A stretch of DNA of 64,000 bases from Microsyncoccus archaeolyticus (GTDB lineage Bacteria; Patescibacteriota; Minisyncoccia; Minisyncoccales; Minisyncoccaceae): assembly GCA_036987155.1 (NCBI GenBank), contig BTXY01000001.1:1-64000 (forward strand). Direction: 5' to 3'. The translations under genes were made by a program, and so were the position numbers. How positions within the stretch are numbered: position 1 is the first letter of the stretch; each line of letters opens with the position of its first letter. The notes beneath the pieces are model-generated. The model was not told the origin of the DNA and made no database searches. It saw only the letters and a program-made list of their open reading frames with translations. Of this stretch, positions 15,904 through 22,857 are shown piece after piece.

Positions 15904-16091
15904 CATTGTAGTCCGCTTAAAATCAAGCTTTCGTAATTCTCAAGAGCTATTGCTGCTACAAGAGAAAAAACAAAAATAATAAATAATGTGGTTATTCGGG
16001 GAAGGAAGTGATAAAAACTAAAAGAAAAAGATAAAAAAATTGCGCTAAAGTAAATAAGGATTCCCACTAAGTGCTTGCCCAAATTATTCAT
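15900..16091 (-). CDS. Possible 63-aa two-helix membrane protein
   Basis: On the minus strand, in the gap between grpE and hsp20, this frame encodes two hydrophobic segments (about residues 9-28 and 33-52) after a polar MNNLGKH start, and ends with Cys. It shares 4 nt with the grpE end. A minus-strand TTGACA lies 15 bp from TATACT upstream. No SD and no homology call is possible, so it may be spurious, but its composition is membrane-like and it fills the gap. Confidence 0.4.
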   Translation of the reverse strand: MNNLGKHLVGILIYFSAIFLSFSFSFYHFLPRITTLFIIFVFSLVAAIALENYESLILSGLQC

Positions 16092-16178
16092 TTAAATTAC
16101 CAGGGAAAGAGTATAATAAAAATAATAAATTGTCAAAAGGTTATAAGAAATATTTTTTCGAAAAAACCTTTTAAAAAT

Positions 16179-16583
16179 ATGGCTTTAATTCCTTTCAAAC
16201 AATTTAATATAGAAAGATTCTTTGATGAAGAATGGATTAAGTCCATTGAAGAAGAGACATTTAAAACTCCCAAGATTGATTTGTATGAAACAGAAAAAGA
16301 GATAACAGCAGAAATAGAAATACCAGGGGTTGATCCTAAAAACATTAATGTTGAGGTAGGAACAAATTCCTTAAAACTTGAAGCCAAAAAAGAAGAGAAA
16401 AAGCAGGAAAAACAAAAAGGATATTTTAAAAAAGAAATAAGTTCTGGATACTATAAAAGAATAGTTGCTCTGCCAGATGAAGTAGTAAAAGAAAAAGTAG
16501 ATGCAACATATACTGATGGCATTCTTAAAATAATAATGCCCAAAGTTACTAAAAAGAAGGTTACTAAGATTAAAATAAAATAG
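16179..16583 (+). CDS. Small heat-shock protein (Hsp20/alpha-crystallin family)
   Basis: The alpha-crystallin domain runs from PKIDLYETEKEITAEIEIPG (about residue 28) to the closing ATYTDGILKIIMPK, which holds the conserved A-x-x-x-n-G-v-L strand. A basic Lys-rich tail ends with an IKIK motif resembling the I-x-I anchor. The start at ATG 16179 (MALIPFKQF) is taken because upstream residues are not Hsp20-like. It sits between grpE and CIRCE-dnaK, so it probably joins the heat-shock response. It acts as an ATP-independent holdase. Confidence 0.88.
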   Translation: MALIPFKQFNIERFFDEEWIKSIEEETFKTPKIDLYETEKEITAEIEIPGVDPKNINVEVGTNSLKLEAKKEEKKQEKQKGYFKKEISSGYYKRIVALPDEVVKEKVDATYTDGILKIIMPKVTKKKVTKIKIK

Positions 16584-16617
16584 CACTCTTGACACAAGAC
16601 TGCTAATTAGATAAGAT
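16580..16617 (+). promoter_or_regulatory. CIRCE operator overlapping the dnaK promoter
   Basis: ATAGCACTC (16580-16588), 9-nt spacer, GACTGCTAA (16598-16606) match the CIRCE consensus TTAGCACTC-N9-GAGTGCTAA at 16 of 18 positions. The -35 TTGACA (16589-16594) lies wholly in the spacer and the -10 TAAGAT is at 16612-16617 (17-bp spacing). HrcA bound here would block RNA polymerase directly. HrcA is encoded 1.1 kb upstream. Confidence 0.88.
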
Positions 16618-16648
16618 ACTCTTGTAATAATAATTTCTAATTAAAAAC

Positions 16649-18535
16649 ATGGCTAAAATATTAGGCATTGATTTAGGAACAGCTATAACAAAATACGCAT
16701 CAATAGTTAATGGAGAACCAAAAGCTATTGAAAATAGAGAAGGGTCAATACTGACTCCTTCTGTTGTTGCAATAACCAAAGGAGGGGAAAGGGTAGTGGG
16801 AATTCTAGCTCAAAGACAAGCTATTACTAATCCCAAAAATACTGTTTCTTCTGTGAAAAGGTTTATTGGAAGAAGATTCTCTGACGCAGAAGTTCAAAAG
16901 GAATTGAAATTATTGTCATACGAAACTAAAGAAAGAAGCGATGGAGGAGTAGAAGTTAAAATGGGTGACAAGTGGTATACTCCTATTGAAATTTCTTCAA
17001 TGATCTTGCAAAAGATAAAAGCTGATGCTGAAGAAAAAATAGGGGAAAAAATATCTAATGTGGTTATTACTTGTCCTGCTAATTTTGATGATTCTCAAAG
17101 AAAAGCAACTAAAGCTGCTGGGGAAATCGCTGGCTTTAATGTTTTAAGAGTGATTAATGAACCAACTGCTGCTGCTTTAGCTTATGGATTTGGCAAAAAA
17201 GAAGCTAAAAAGATTTTAGTTTATGACTTTGGAGGAGGTACTTTTGATGTTACTATTCTTGATGTTTCTCCTGACACAGTAGAAGTATTAGCCACAGGAG
17301 GAGAAGCACATTTAGGGGGGAATGATTTTGATCAAAGAATAATTGATTGGGTTTTAAATGAATTTAAAAAAGACCAGGGAATTGATTTAAGCAAAGACCC
17401 ACTTGCTCTTCAAAGACTAAAAGAATCTGCTGAAAAAGCAAAATCAGAATTGTCTTCTGCTTTTGAAACCAATATTAATCTTCCTTTTATAACATCTGAT
17501 GCAGAAGGACCAAAACACCTAGATTACAAATTAAGCAGAGCTCAATTTGAATCAATGAACAAAGATTTAGCTGAAAGATCAATTGAAAGAGTTGATAAGA
17601 CATTAAAAGAAGTAAAATTAGATAAAAATCAAATTGATGAAGTAATTCTTGTTGGAGGAACAACTCTAATTCCTTTAATCAGAGAAAAGGTAAAAGAATA
17701 CTTTGGAAAAGAACCAAATAAATCAATTAATCCCGAGGAAGTAGTTGCTGTTGGAGCTGCTATTGAAGCAGAAATATTAACCGCTAAAGAAGAAGGAAGA
17801 ACTCCAGAAGGAGACATTAAAAGTGTTTTGCTTTTAGATGTTTTGCCACTAAGTCTTGGAATTGAAACTTATGGAGGAGTAAGCACTCCCATGATTACTA
17901 AAAACACTACTATTCCTACTTCTCAATCACAAGTATTTTCCACTGCTGCTGATAACCAGACTTCAGTTGAAATTAATGTTTTACAAGGAGAACGTCCAAT
18001 GGCAAATGATAATAGATCTTTAGGAAAATTCATTTTAGATGGAATTGCTCCAGCTCCAAGGGGAATGCCTCAGATTGAAGTTAAATTTGATATTGATGCC
18101 AATGGAATATTAACAGTTATTGCATCTGATAAAGCAACGAGCAAATCTCAATCAATTAAAGTTGAGGGCTCAATTGGATTATCCAAAGAAGAAATTGAGA
18201 AAATGAAAAAAGAAGCTGAAGTCCATGCTTCTGAAGATGAAAAGAAAAGACAATTAATTGAAACAAGAAACATTGCTGAAAACTTAATCTATACTTCAGA
18301 AAAAACATTAAAAGATTTAGCAGAAAAAGTTCCTGCTGATATTAAAAAAGAAGTAGAAGACAAGATTTCTGATTTGAAAAAAGCAAAAGAAAGTGATAGT
18401 ATTGATGATATTAAAAACAAAACTGAATCCTTGTCTCAATCTCTTCAGAAAATTGGTTCTCAAATGTACGGACAAACACAACCTCCTAAAGAAGGAGAAA
18501 CACCCGAAGCAGAAACAGAAGAGAAAAAGGAATAA
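16649..18535 (+). CDS. dnaK: Chaperone DnaK (Hsp70)
   Basis: The 628-residue Hsp70 starts with ILGIDLGTAITKYA, a slightly divergent phosphate-1 motif (usual GTTNS is GTAITK). It carries VINEPTAAALAYGFG, VYDFGGGTFDVTILD and ILVGGTTLIPLI, the linker VLLLDVLPLSLGIE, and the substrate-binding domain with NDNRSLGKFILDGI. The C-terminal tail is Glu-rich and lacks EEVD. It folds proteins with DnaJ and GrpE, both nearby. Regulated by the CIRCE element upstream. Confidence 0.97.
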   Translation: MAKILGIDLGTAITKYASIVNGEPKAIENREGSILTPSVVAITKGGERVVGILAQRQAITNPKNTVSSVKRFIGRRFSDAEVQKELKLLSYETKERSDGGVEVKMGDKWYTPIEISSMILQKIKADAEEKIGEKISNVVITCPANFDDSQRKATKAAGEIAGFNVLRVINEPTAAALAYGFGKKEAKKILVYDFGGGTFDVTILDVSPDTVEVLATGGEAHLGGNDFDQRIIDWVLNEFKKDQGIDLSKDPLALQRLKESAEKAKSELSSAFETNINLPFITSDAEGPKHLDYKLSRAQFESMNKDLAERSIERVDKTLKEVKLDKNQIDEVILVGGTTLIPLIREKVKEYFGKEPNKSINPEEVVAVGAAIEAEILTAKEEGRTPEGDIKSVLLLDVLPLSLGIETYGGVSTPMITKNTTIPTSQSQVFSTAADNQTSVEINVLQGERPMANDNRSLGKFILDGIAPAPRGMPQIEVKFDIDANGILTVIASDKATSKSQSIKVEGSIGLSKEEIEKMKKEAEVHASEDEKKRQLIETRNIAENLIYTSEKTLKDLAEKVPADIKKEVEDKISDLKKAKESDSIDDIKNKTESLSQSLQKIGSQMYGQTQPPKEGETPEAETEEKKE

Positions 18536-18540
18536 TTTAA

Positions 18541-19605
18541 ATGCAAAAAGACTATTACAAAATTCTAGGAGTTCCTAAAGAATCTTCTCAAGAAGAAATC
18601 AAAAAAGCCTATTACAAATTAGCCCATAAGTTCCATCCTGATAAAGGAGGAGGGGACGAAGAAAAGTTTAAGGAAATAAACGAGGCTTATCAAGTATTGG
18701 GAGACAAAGATAAAAGAGCTCAATACGACAGATTCGGAACAGCAGGCAATCAAGGCTTTGATGGTTTTCAAAATACTAATTTCAATTGGGAAGATTTTGC
18801 TGGGTTTGAAGGAATTGAAGATATTTTTGATATGTTTGGAGGAGGATTTGGAAGACACAAAGAAGAAGATCTAAGAAGAGGCTCTGATTTAGAGATGATA
18901 CTAGAAATTCCATTAGAATCAGTATTAAAAGACCAGAAAAAAGAAATTAAAATATCTAAAATGGTTAAGTGTTCAAGATGCGACGGATCTGGAGCTGAAC
19001 CAGGAAGCAAAGTAAAAGAATGTTTTACTTGCAGGGGAAAAGGAAGAGTTCAACAAATAAAAAAGACTATTTTCGGAACATTTACTCAATATACAGTATG
19101 TCCTGAGTGTGGAGGAGAAGGAACAAAGCCAGAAAAGCCCTGTAATGTTTGCCATGGAGAAGGAAGAATCAAGAAAGAGGATATAATAAATCTAGAAATA
19201 CCTGCAGGTGTTGACAATAACCAAGTAATTAAGGTAAAAGGGAAAGGTGATGCTGGAAAAAGAGGTGGGAAACCAGGCAATCTATATATTAGAATAGCAA
19301 TCAAACCCCATTCTTTATTCAAAAGAAAAGGCGATGATGTTTATTTAAAGAAAAACATTGTTTTTTCCCAAGCAGTTTTAGGAGACAAAATATCAATTCC
19401 CACACTTGAAGGAAAAGACATTATTATGAAAGTTCCTCAAGGAATTGAATCAGGGAAAACACTAAAGATTTCTGGAAAAGGAATTCCTCACTTTCAGGGT
19501 TTAGGAAGAGGGGATATGTATGTTCAATTAAATATTGATACTCCTCAAAAATTAACAAAAAAACAAAAAGAACTTCTTGAAGAATTAAGAAAAGAAGGAT
19601 TATAG
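18541..19605 (+). CDS. dnaJ: Co-chaperone DnaJ (Hsp40)
   Basis: The J domain (residues 1-65) has the HPD motif in KFHPDKGGGD; a short Gly/Phe region follows (about 75-105). The zinc centre has four CxxCxGxG repeats (CSRCDGSG, CFTCRGKG, CPECGGEG, CNVCHGEG; about 140-205), and the two beta domains follow. Length 354 is typical. It stimulates DnaK ATPase and delivers clients. It starts 5 nt after dnaK, and its TAG stop is immediately followed by tRNA-Lys. Confidence 0.96.
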   Translation: MQKDYYKILGVPKESSQEEIKKAYYKLAHKFHPDKGGGDEEKFKEINEAYQVLGDKDKRAQYDRFGTAGNQGFDGFQNTNFNWEDFAGFEGIEDIFDMFGGGFGRHKEEDLRRGSDLEMILEIPLESVLKDQKKEIKISKMVKCSRCDGSGAEPGSKVKECFTCRGKGRVQQIKKTIFGTFTQYTVCPECGGEGTKPEKPCNVCHGEGRIKKEDIINLEIPAGVDNNQVIKVKGKGDAGKRGGKPGNLYIRIAIKPHSLFKRKGDDVYLKKNIVFSQAVLGDKISIPTLEGKDIIMKVPQGIESGKTLKISGKGIPHFQGLGRGDMYVQLNIDTPQKLTKKQKELLEELRKEGL

Positions 19606-19678
19606 GCCCCAATAGCTCAGTTGGTAGAGCAACAACCTTTTAAGTTGAAGGTCACAGGTTCGAGTCCTGTTTGGGGCA
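19606..19678 (+). tRNA. tRNA-Lys (anticodon TTT)
   Basis: A complete 73-nt cloverleaf: acceptor GCCCCAA / TTGGGGC, D stem GCTC / GAGC, anticodon loop CTTTTAA, T arm ACAGG-TTCGAGT-CCTGT, discriminator A. CCA is not encoded. One A-A mismatch sits at the top of the anticodon stem. It begins on the base after the dnaJ stop codon, so it must be cut out of the dnaKJ transcript or have a promoter inside dnaJ. Confidence 0.93.
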
Positions 19679-19685
19679 CAAATTA

Positions 19686-19714
19686 ACGGAAATTCAAAAG
19701 ATTTCTGTTTTTTA
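19686..19714 (+). terminator. Intrinsic terminator after tRNA-Lys
   Basis: ACGGAAAT (19686-19693) pairs with ATTTCTGT (19701-19708, one G-U), followed by a T run. Confidence 0.7.
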
Positions 19715-19715
19715 T

Positions 19716-19751
19716 TTGACAAATAATTATTATGGGTGTATACTCATAATA
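19716..19751 (+). promoter_or_regulatory. Promoter with 24-bp palindromic operator (DUF5320/DUF134 unit)
   Basis: TTGACA (19716-19721) and TATACT (19739-19744) are 17 bp apart. A 24-bp dyad spans 19728-19751 (outer arms TATTATG / CATAATA; 10 of 12 base pairs match) and covers the -10. A repressor bound here would block initiation. The HTH protein encoded at 20036 is the obvious candidate. Confidence 0.7.
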
Positions 19752-19786
19752 AAGGTCGGGTAATTAACAATTAAGATTATAAACAT

Positions 19787-19987
19787 ATGCCAAGATTTGA
19801 TAGAACTGGTCCTTTAGGATATGGCCCTGGAACTGGATGGGGAATGGGTCCTTGTGGATATGGAAGAGGAATGGGAAGAAGATTTTATAGCAGAAAAGAA
19901 GAAAAAGAAATGTTGGAGGAGGAAGTTAAAGACCTTGAAGAAGAATTAAAAGCAATAAAAGAAAGATTAGAAGAAATAAAGGACTAA
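19787..19987 (+). CDS. DUF5320-like small Gly-rich protein with coiled coil
   Basis: The 66-residue protein has a Gly/Pro/Arg-rich N-terminus (DRTGPLGYGPGTGWGMG, then PCGYGRGMGRRF) followed by a Glu/Lys coiled coil (about residues 36-66). This layout matches the DUF5320 family, often found beside DUF134 genes in anaerobes and CPR bacteria. Function is unknown. Confidence 0.72.
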   Translation: MPRFDRTGPLGYGPGTGWGMGPCGYGRGMGRRFYSRKEEKEMLEEEVKDLEEELKAIKERLEEIKD

Positions 19988-19993
19988 AAAAAT

Positions 19994-20022
19994 TCCTGCT
20001 TCTTTAATGGAGCAGGATTTTC
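19994..20022 (+). terminator. Hairpin between the DUF5320 and DUF134 genes
   Basis: TCCTGCT / AGCAGGA (7 bp, 10-nt loop) followed by TTTTCTT. It could terminate part of the transcripts and lower expression of the regulator downstream. Confidence 0.65.
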
Positions 20023-20035
20023 TTATTTTTAGATT

Positions 20036-20311
20036 ATGAGACCAATTAAACCTAGAAAAATCTGCTTTAATCCAAATGTTACATATTTCAAGCCAAGAGG
20101 AATTCCTCTTAAAGGATTAGAAGAGATTGAATTAAATATTGACGAATTAGAAGCTTTGCGATTATGTGATTTAAACGGATTAGAACAAGTTGAAGCAGCA
20201 GAAAAGATGAATGTTTCAAGAAGCACAATTCAAAGAATGATATCTTCAGCAAGAAAAAAAATTGCTGATGCAATAATTAATGGAAAAGCAATAAAAATTA
20301 ATAATAAATAA
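20036..20311 (+). CDS. DUF134 family DNA-binding protein
   Basis: The 91-residue protein opens RPIKPRKICFNPNVTYFKPRG and has an acidic helix (ELNIDELEALRLCDLNGL) then a sigma-like helix-turn-helix (EQVEAAEKMNVSRSTIQRMI, followed by SSARKKIADA), the standard DUF134 layout. It is probably a transcription regulator. The palindrome over the promoter at 19728 is a likely autoregulatory site; that link is inferred. Confidence 0.82.
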   Translation: MRPIKPRKICFNPNVTYFKPRGIPLKGLEEIELNIDELEALRLCDLNGLEQVEAAEKMNVSRSTIQRMISSARKKIADAIINGKAIKINNK

Positions 20312-20312
20312 T

Positions 20313-21221
20313 ATGAAAAAATATATAATATTAATTCTTGTTCTTTTATTAATTGGTATTTCTTTTGTTTTATTAAATAATAAACAGGAAGAAGTTCAAA
20401 AAATTAATGGAATGATAATGCTTATTGAATTTGAAAAAATAGAAGGAGTATTGCAATGGGAAAAAGAACTTGATTCTAGAAATCTTAATGCTTTAGTTAA
20501 AGTACAAGACAATGTTTTAAAAGAGTATCCTGATGTATTTAAAAGATTGTCTGACAAGGGATATGAAATAGCAGGAGGATATGATGTAGCTCCTTTTTGG
20601 GATATGCCTTATGAAGAACAATATGAATATTTAAAAGAAGCACAAGATCTAATTAAAGAAATTACTGGAAAAGAAATGAGAGTGTTTGGAAGCAGATACT
20701 TTGCTTATGATGAAAACACTCTTAAAGCAGCTGATGCCTTAGGCATTCCATATATTTTAGCCAGAGGAACTCAAGATGTAAAAGCAGCAATATATTCTCC
20801 TAATGAATATAACGTAAAAATAATATCTGTTTCTAATATTGTTTTTGAAGACATGGGCTCTGGTTCTTTATGCGATTACAGTTTATGGGCTAGGGGAGCA
20901 TCTCCAGAAGAATTTGATAAAGTAGTTGAAGATAGTATTATAAAAAATCCTCCCAACATGATTTTAGTTTCACATGCATACTTAGGAGGAACAAGATTAG
21001 CTTGGTGGAATGCATACGAAAAAGCATTAAATTCAGATAAAATAACATGGAAAAAGTTTAATGAATGGATTGACTCTGTTCCTGTATCAAGCTTATCTAA
21101 TACAGAAATTCCAATAAACAAAGAAGTAAAATATGTTGCTCCAAAGCCAGTTACTCCAATAGAAGATTTTGAACCGATACCAGACTTAGAAGAAGAAACA
21201 TTCTGCCCAACTTGTTTCTAA
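20313..21221 (+). CDS. Membrane-anchored NodB-like (polysaccharide deacetylase-fold) protein
   Basis: The 302-residue protein has an N-terminal signal anchor (about residues 3-20), then a divergent NodB-like barrel: KGYEIAGGYDV (motif 2 position), MRVFGSRYFAYDENTLKAAD (motif 3 position) and NMILVSHAYLGG (motif 5 His). The usual motif 2 His pair is not present. A Pro-rich linker ends in FCPTCF, a possible metal or redox dicysteine. It directly follows the DUF134 gene. Deacetylase activity is doubtful; the fold assignment is moderate. Confidence 0.5.
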   Translation: MKKYIILILVLLLIGISFVLLNNKQEEVQKINGMIMLIEFEKIEGVLQWEKELDSRNLNALVKVQDNVLKEYPDVFKRLSDKGYEIAGGYDVAPFWDMPYEEQYEYLKEAQDLIKEITGKEMRVFGSRYFAYDENTLKAADALGIPYILARGTQDVKAAIYSPNEYNVKIISVSNIVFEDMGSGSLCDYSLWARGASPEEFDKVVEDSIIKNPPNMILVSHAYLGGTRLAWWNAYEKALNSDKITWKKFNEWIDSVPVSSLSNTEIPINKEVKYVAPKPVTPIEDFEPIPDLEEETFCPTCF

Positions 21222-21226
21222 AACAC

Positions 21227-21261
21227 AAAAAGGATGCTTTCAAAAAGCATTCTTTTTTTTA
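21227..21261 (+). terminator. Intrinsic terminator of the NodB-like gene
   Basis: AAAAGGATGCTT and AAGCATTCTTTT form a long stem with G-U pairs and a T8 tail. Confidence 0.8.
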
Positions 21262-21269
21262 TTCTTTAG

Positions 21270-21278
21270 TGGTATAAT
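21270..21278 (+). promoter_or_regulatory. Extended -10 promoter of the cupin gene
   Basis: TGGTATAAT is a perfect extended -10 (TGN-TATAAT). No good -35 hexamer is seen, which is common for extended -10 promoters. The ATG is 28 nt downstream. Confidence 0.6.
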
Positions 21279-21306
21279 AGAAACATAATAATAATATAAT
21301 AAATAT

Positions 21307-21705
21307 ATGAAAGGATATGTTGCTAATATTGAGAAGCTAACATTAGAGAACGAAAACTTTAGAAAAGTTCTCTATACAGCTCCTCACAGCCAATTAGTTT
21401 TAATGAGCATTGCTCCTAATGATGACATTGGAGAAGAAGTGCATCATTTAGATCAATTCTTAAGAATTGAGAAAGGAAAAGGAAAAGCAGTGTTGAATGA
21501 TATTGAATACGATTTAGAAGATGGATCAGCAGTAGTTGTTCCAGCAGGAGTAAAGCATAATATAATCAATGTTTCTTCAGAAGAACCATTAAAATTATAT
21601 AGCATTTACAGTCCAGCTGAACACAAAGATGGAACTATTCACGCAACAAAAGCAGAAGCAATGGCTAATGAAGAAGAATTTGACGGAAAGACAACAGAAG
21701 AGTAA
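21307..21705 (+). CDS. Cupin-domain protein
   Basis: The 132-residue single-domain cupin has motif 1 EVHHLDQFLRIEKGKGKAVL (metal ligands His-His-Gln-Glu positions) and motif 2 VVPAGVKHNIIN (metal His). The charged tail EEEFDGKTTEE is typical of the small cupins annotated in CPR genomes. Substrate is unknown; such proteins may be sugar or amino-acid isomerases or dioxygenase-like. It is a single-gene unit followed by tRNA-Gly. Confidence 0.82.
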   Translation: MKGYVANIEKLTLENENFRKVLYTAPHSQLVLMSIAPNDDIGEEVHHLDQFLRIEKGKGKAVLNDIEYDLEDGSAVVVPAGVKHNIINVSSEEPLKLYSIYSPAEHKDGTIHATKAEAMANEEEFDGKTTEE

Positions 21706-21738
21706 TATATTTACAATCCTTTTAATTAAGGATTGAAA

Positions 21739-21809
21739 GCGAGATTGGTACAGTGGTAGCACATCTGCTTCCCAAGCAGAAGACGCCGGTTCGATCCCGG
21801 TATCTCGCT
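21739..21809 (+). tRNA. tRNA-Gly (anticodon CCC)
   Basis: A 71-nt cloverleaf: acceptor GCGAGAT / ATCTCGC, anticodon stem TCTGC / GCAGA around the loop TTCCCAA, T arm CCGG-TTCGATC-CCGG, discriminator T. CCA is not encoded. The D stem has one A-C mismatch. Confidence 0.93.
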
Positions 21810-21814
21810 CTATA

Positions 21815-21842
21815 TTGACATATTATAATTTTAGTATATATT
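21815..21842 (+). promoter_or_regulatory. Promoter of the membrane protein at 21866
   Basis: TTGACA (21815-21820), 16-bp spacer, TATATT (21837-21842); SD AGGGGC follows. Confidence 0.7.
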
Positions 21843-21865
21843 TGAAAAAAAGGGGCTCATTTAAA

Positions 21866-22141
21866 ATGACTGTTGAAGCATATGTTTCTGAAACAACGTT
21901 TTGGTTATGGATTATCTCTGGAATGTTTATAATTATAATATTCTTGGGACTAATGAAAGACAAACTTCTTCCTTTTCTGTCAACACTGTTTTTGACAACA
22001 TTTTTTGTTAATCTTATTGACTTTGCAATAAATCAAACAGAAAGAAAGTTCCTCTTTCTTATTGCATTCTTTGCGTTATCAATCATAACGCTCATAAGAA
22101 CCCATGAATGGATAATCAAAACAAACATCAACCCCAAATAA
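21866..22141 (+). CDS. Small membrane protein, three helices, unknown
   Basis: The 91-residue protein (start MTVEAYVSE, chosen for its position after the promoter and SD) has three hydrophobic segments (about residues 10-28, 35-55, 62-80) separated by short charged loops, and a basic tail. No family is recognised. It is packaged with a promoter, SD and terminator. Confidence 0.65.
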   Translation: MTVEAYVSETTFWLWIISGMFIIIIFLGLMKDKLLPFLSTLFLTTFFVNLIDFAINQTERKFLFLIAFFALSIITLIRTHEWIIKTNINPK

Positions 22142-22156
22142 TTTTTGGGGCTTTAT
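22132..22156 (+). terminator. Intrinsic terminator overlapping the end of the membrane protein gene
   Basis: CCCCAAA / TTTGGGG with a 5-nt loop and the tail CTTTATTATT; the left arm lies in the last codons. Confidence 0.75.
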
Positions 22157-22188
22157 TATTCCTAAAATTTAATATATAATGCATAAAT

Positions 22189-22857
22189 ATGAAGGATATT
22201 TTAATCAACAATATTACTTTTGAAAGAATCCCAGTTAAAACCCATATGATAACATTTGGTGAGGATTTAATTTTAATAATGAAAAAATATGTTGTTCCTC
22301 AATATCAAAAAGATGATTTTGTTGCTATTTCAGAAAAAGTAGTTTCAGTTTGTCAGAATAATGTAAGACATATTTCTGATGTCAAAGCTGGATGGTTAGC
22401 TAAGCTGTTAGTCAAAGGAGTTAAGAAATATCCTCAAGATGTTGGATTTTCAATTCCAGAAAAAATGCAAACCGCAATTGATATTTCTGGAGAGCCAAGA
22501 ATGATATTAGCAGCAATATTAGGAGGGATTGGAAAACTATTTGGTCTTCATGGAATATTTTGGATTATAGCAGGAAATAGAGTATCAGAAATTGATGGAT
22601 TTAATCCTGATGCAATGTATCCATATACAGAATATGTTGCACTTCCTCCCAAAGATCCAAAAGGAATTTGCGAAAAAATTGAAAAAGAACTAGGCATTCC
22701 AGCAACAATAATTGATGGAAACAATATTAATGTTGAAATAATATCAATGAGCTCTGGAATTGAAGTTGATAAAAAAACAGTAAGAGAAATACTACTCGAT
22801 AATCCAATGGGACAAGATAATGAATTAACCCCTTTTATACTTGTAAGGAAAAAATGA
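22189..22857 (+). CDS. CofE/F420-0:gamma-glutamyl ligase-like protein
   Basis: The 222-residue protein carries the CofE-type strand DDFVAISEKVVSVCQNN (about residue 43), PRMILAAILGGIGKLFG and the closing region with VEIISMSSGIEVDKKTVREI followed by LLDNPMGQDNELTPF. In archaea and actinobacteria CofE adds glutamate to F420. No other F420 gene is visible, so the substrate here is unlikely to be F420. It shares 4 nt with the methylthiotransferase gene, implying a linked function. TATAAT at 22175-22180 is 8 nt from the ATG (possible leaderless mRNA). Confidence 0.7.
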   Translation: MKDILINNITFERIPVKTHMITFGEDLILIMKKYVVPQYQKDDFVAISEKVVSVCQNNVRHISDVKAGWLAKLLVKGVKKYPQDVGFSIPEKMQTAIDISGEPRMILAAILGGIGKLFGLHGIFWIIAGNRVSEIDGFNPDAMYPYTEYVALPPKDPKGICEKIEKELGIPATIIDGNNINVEIISMSSGIEVDKKTVREILLDNPMGQDNELTPFILVRKK

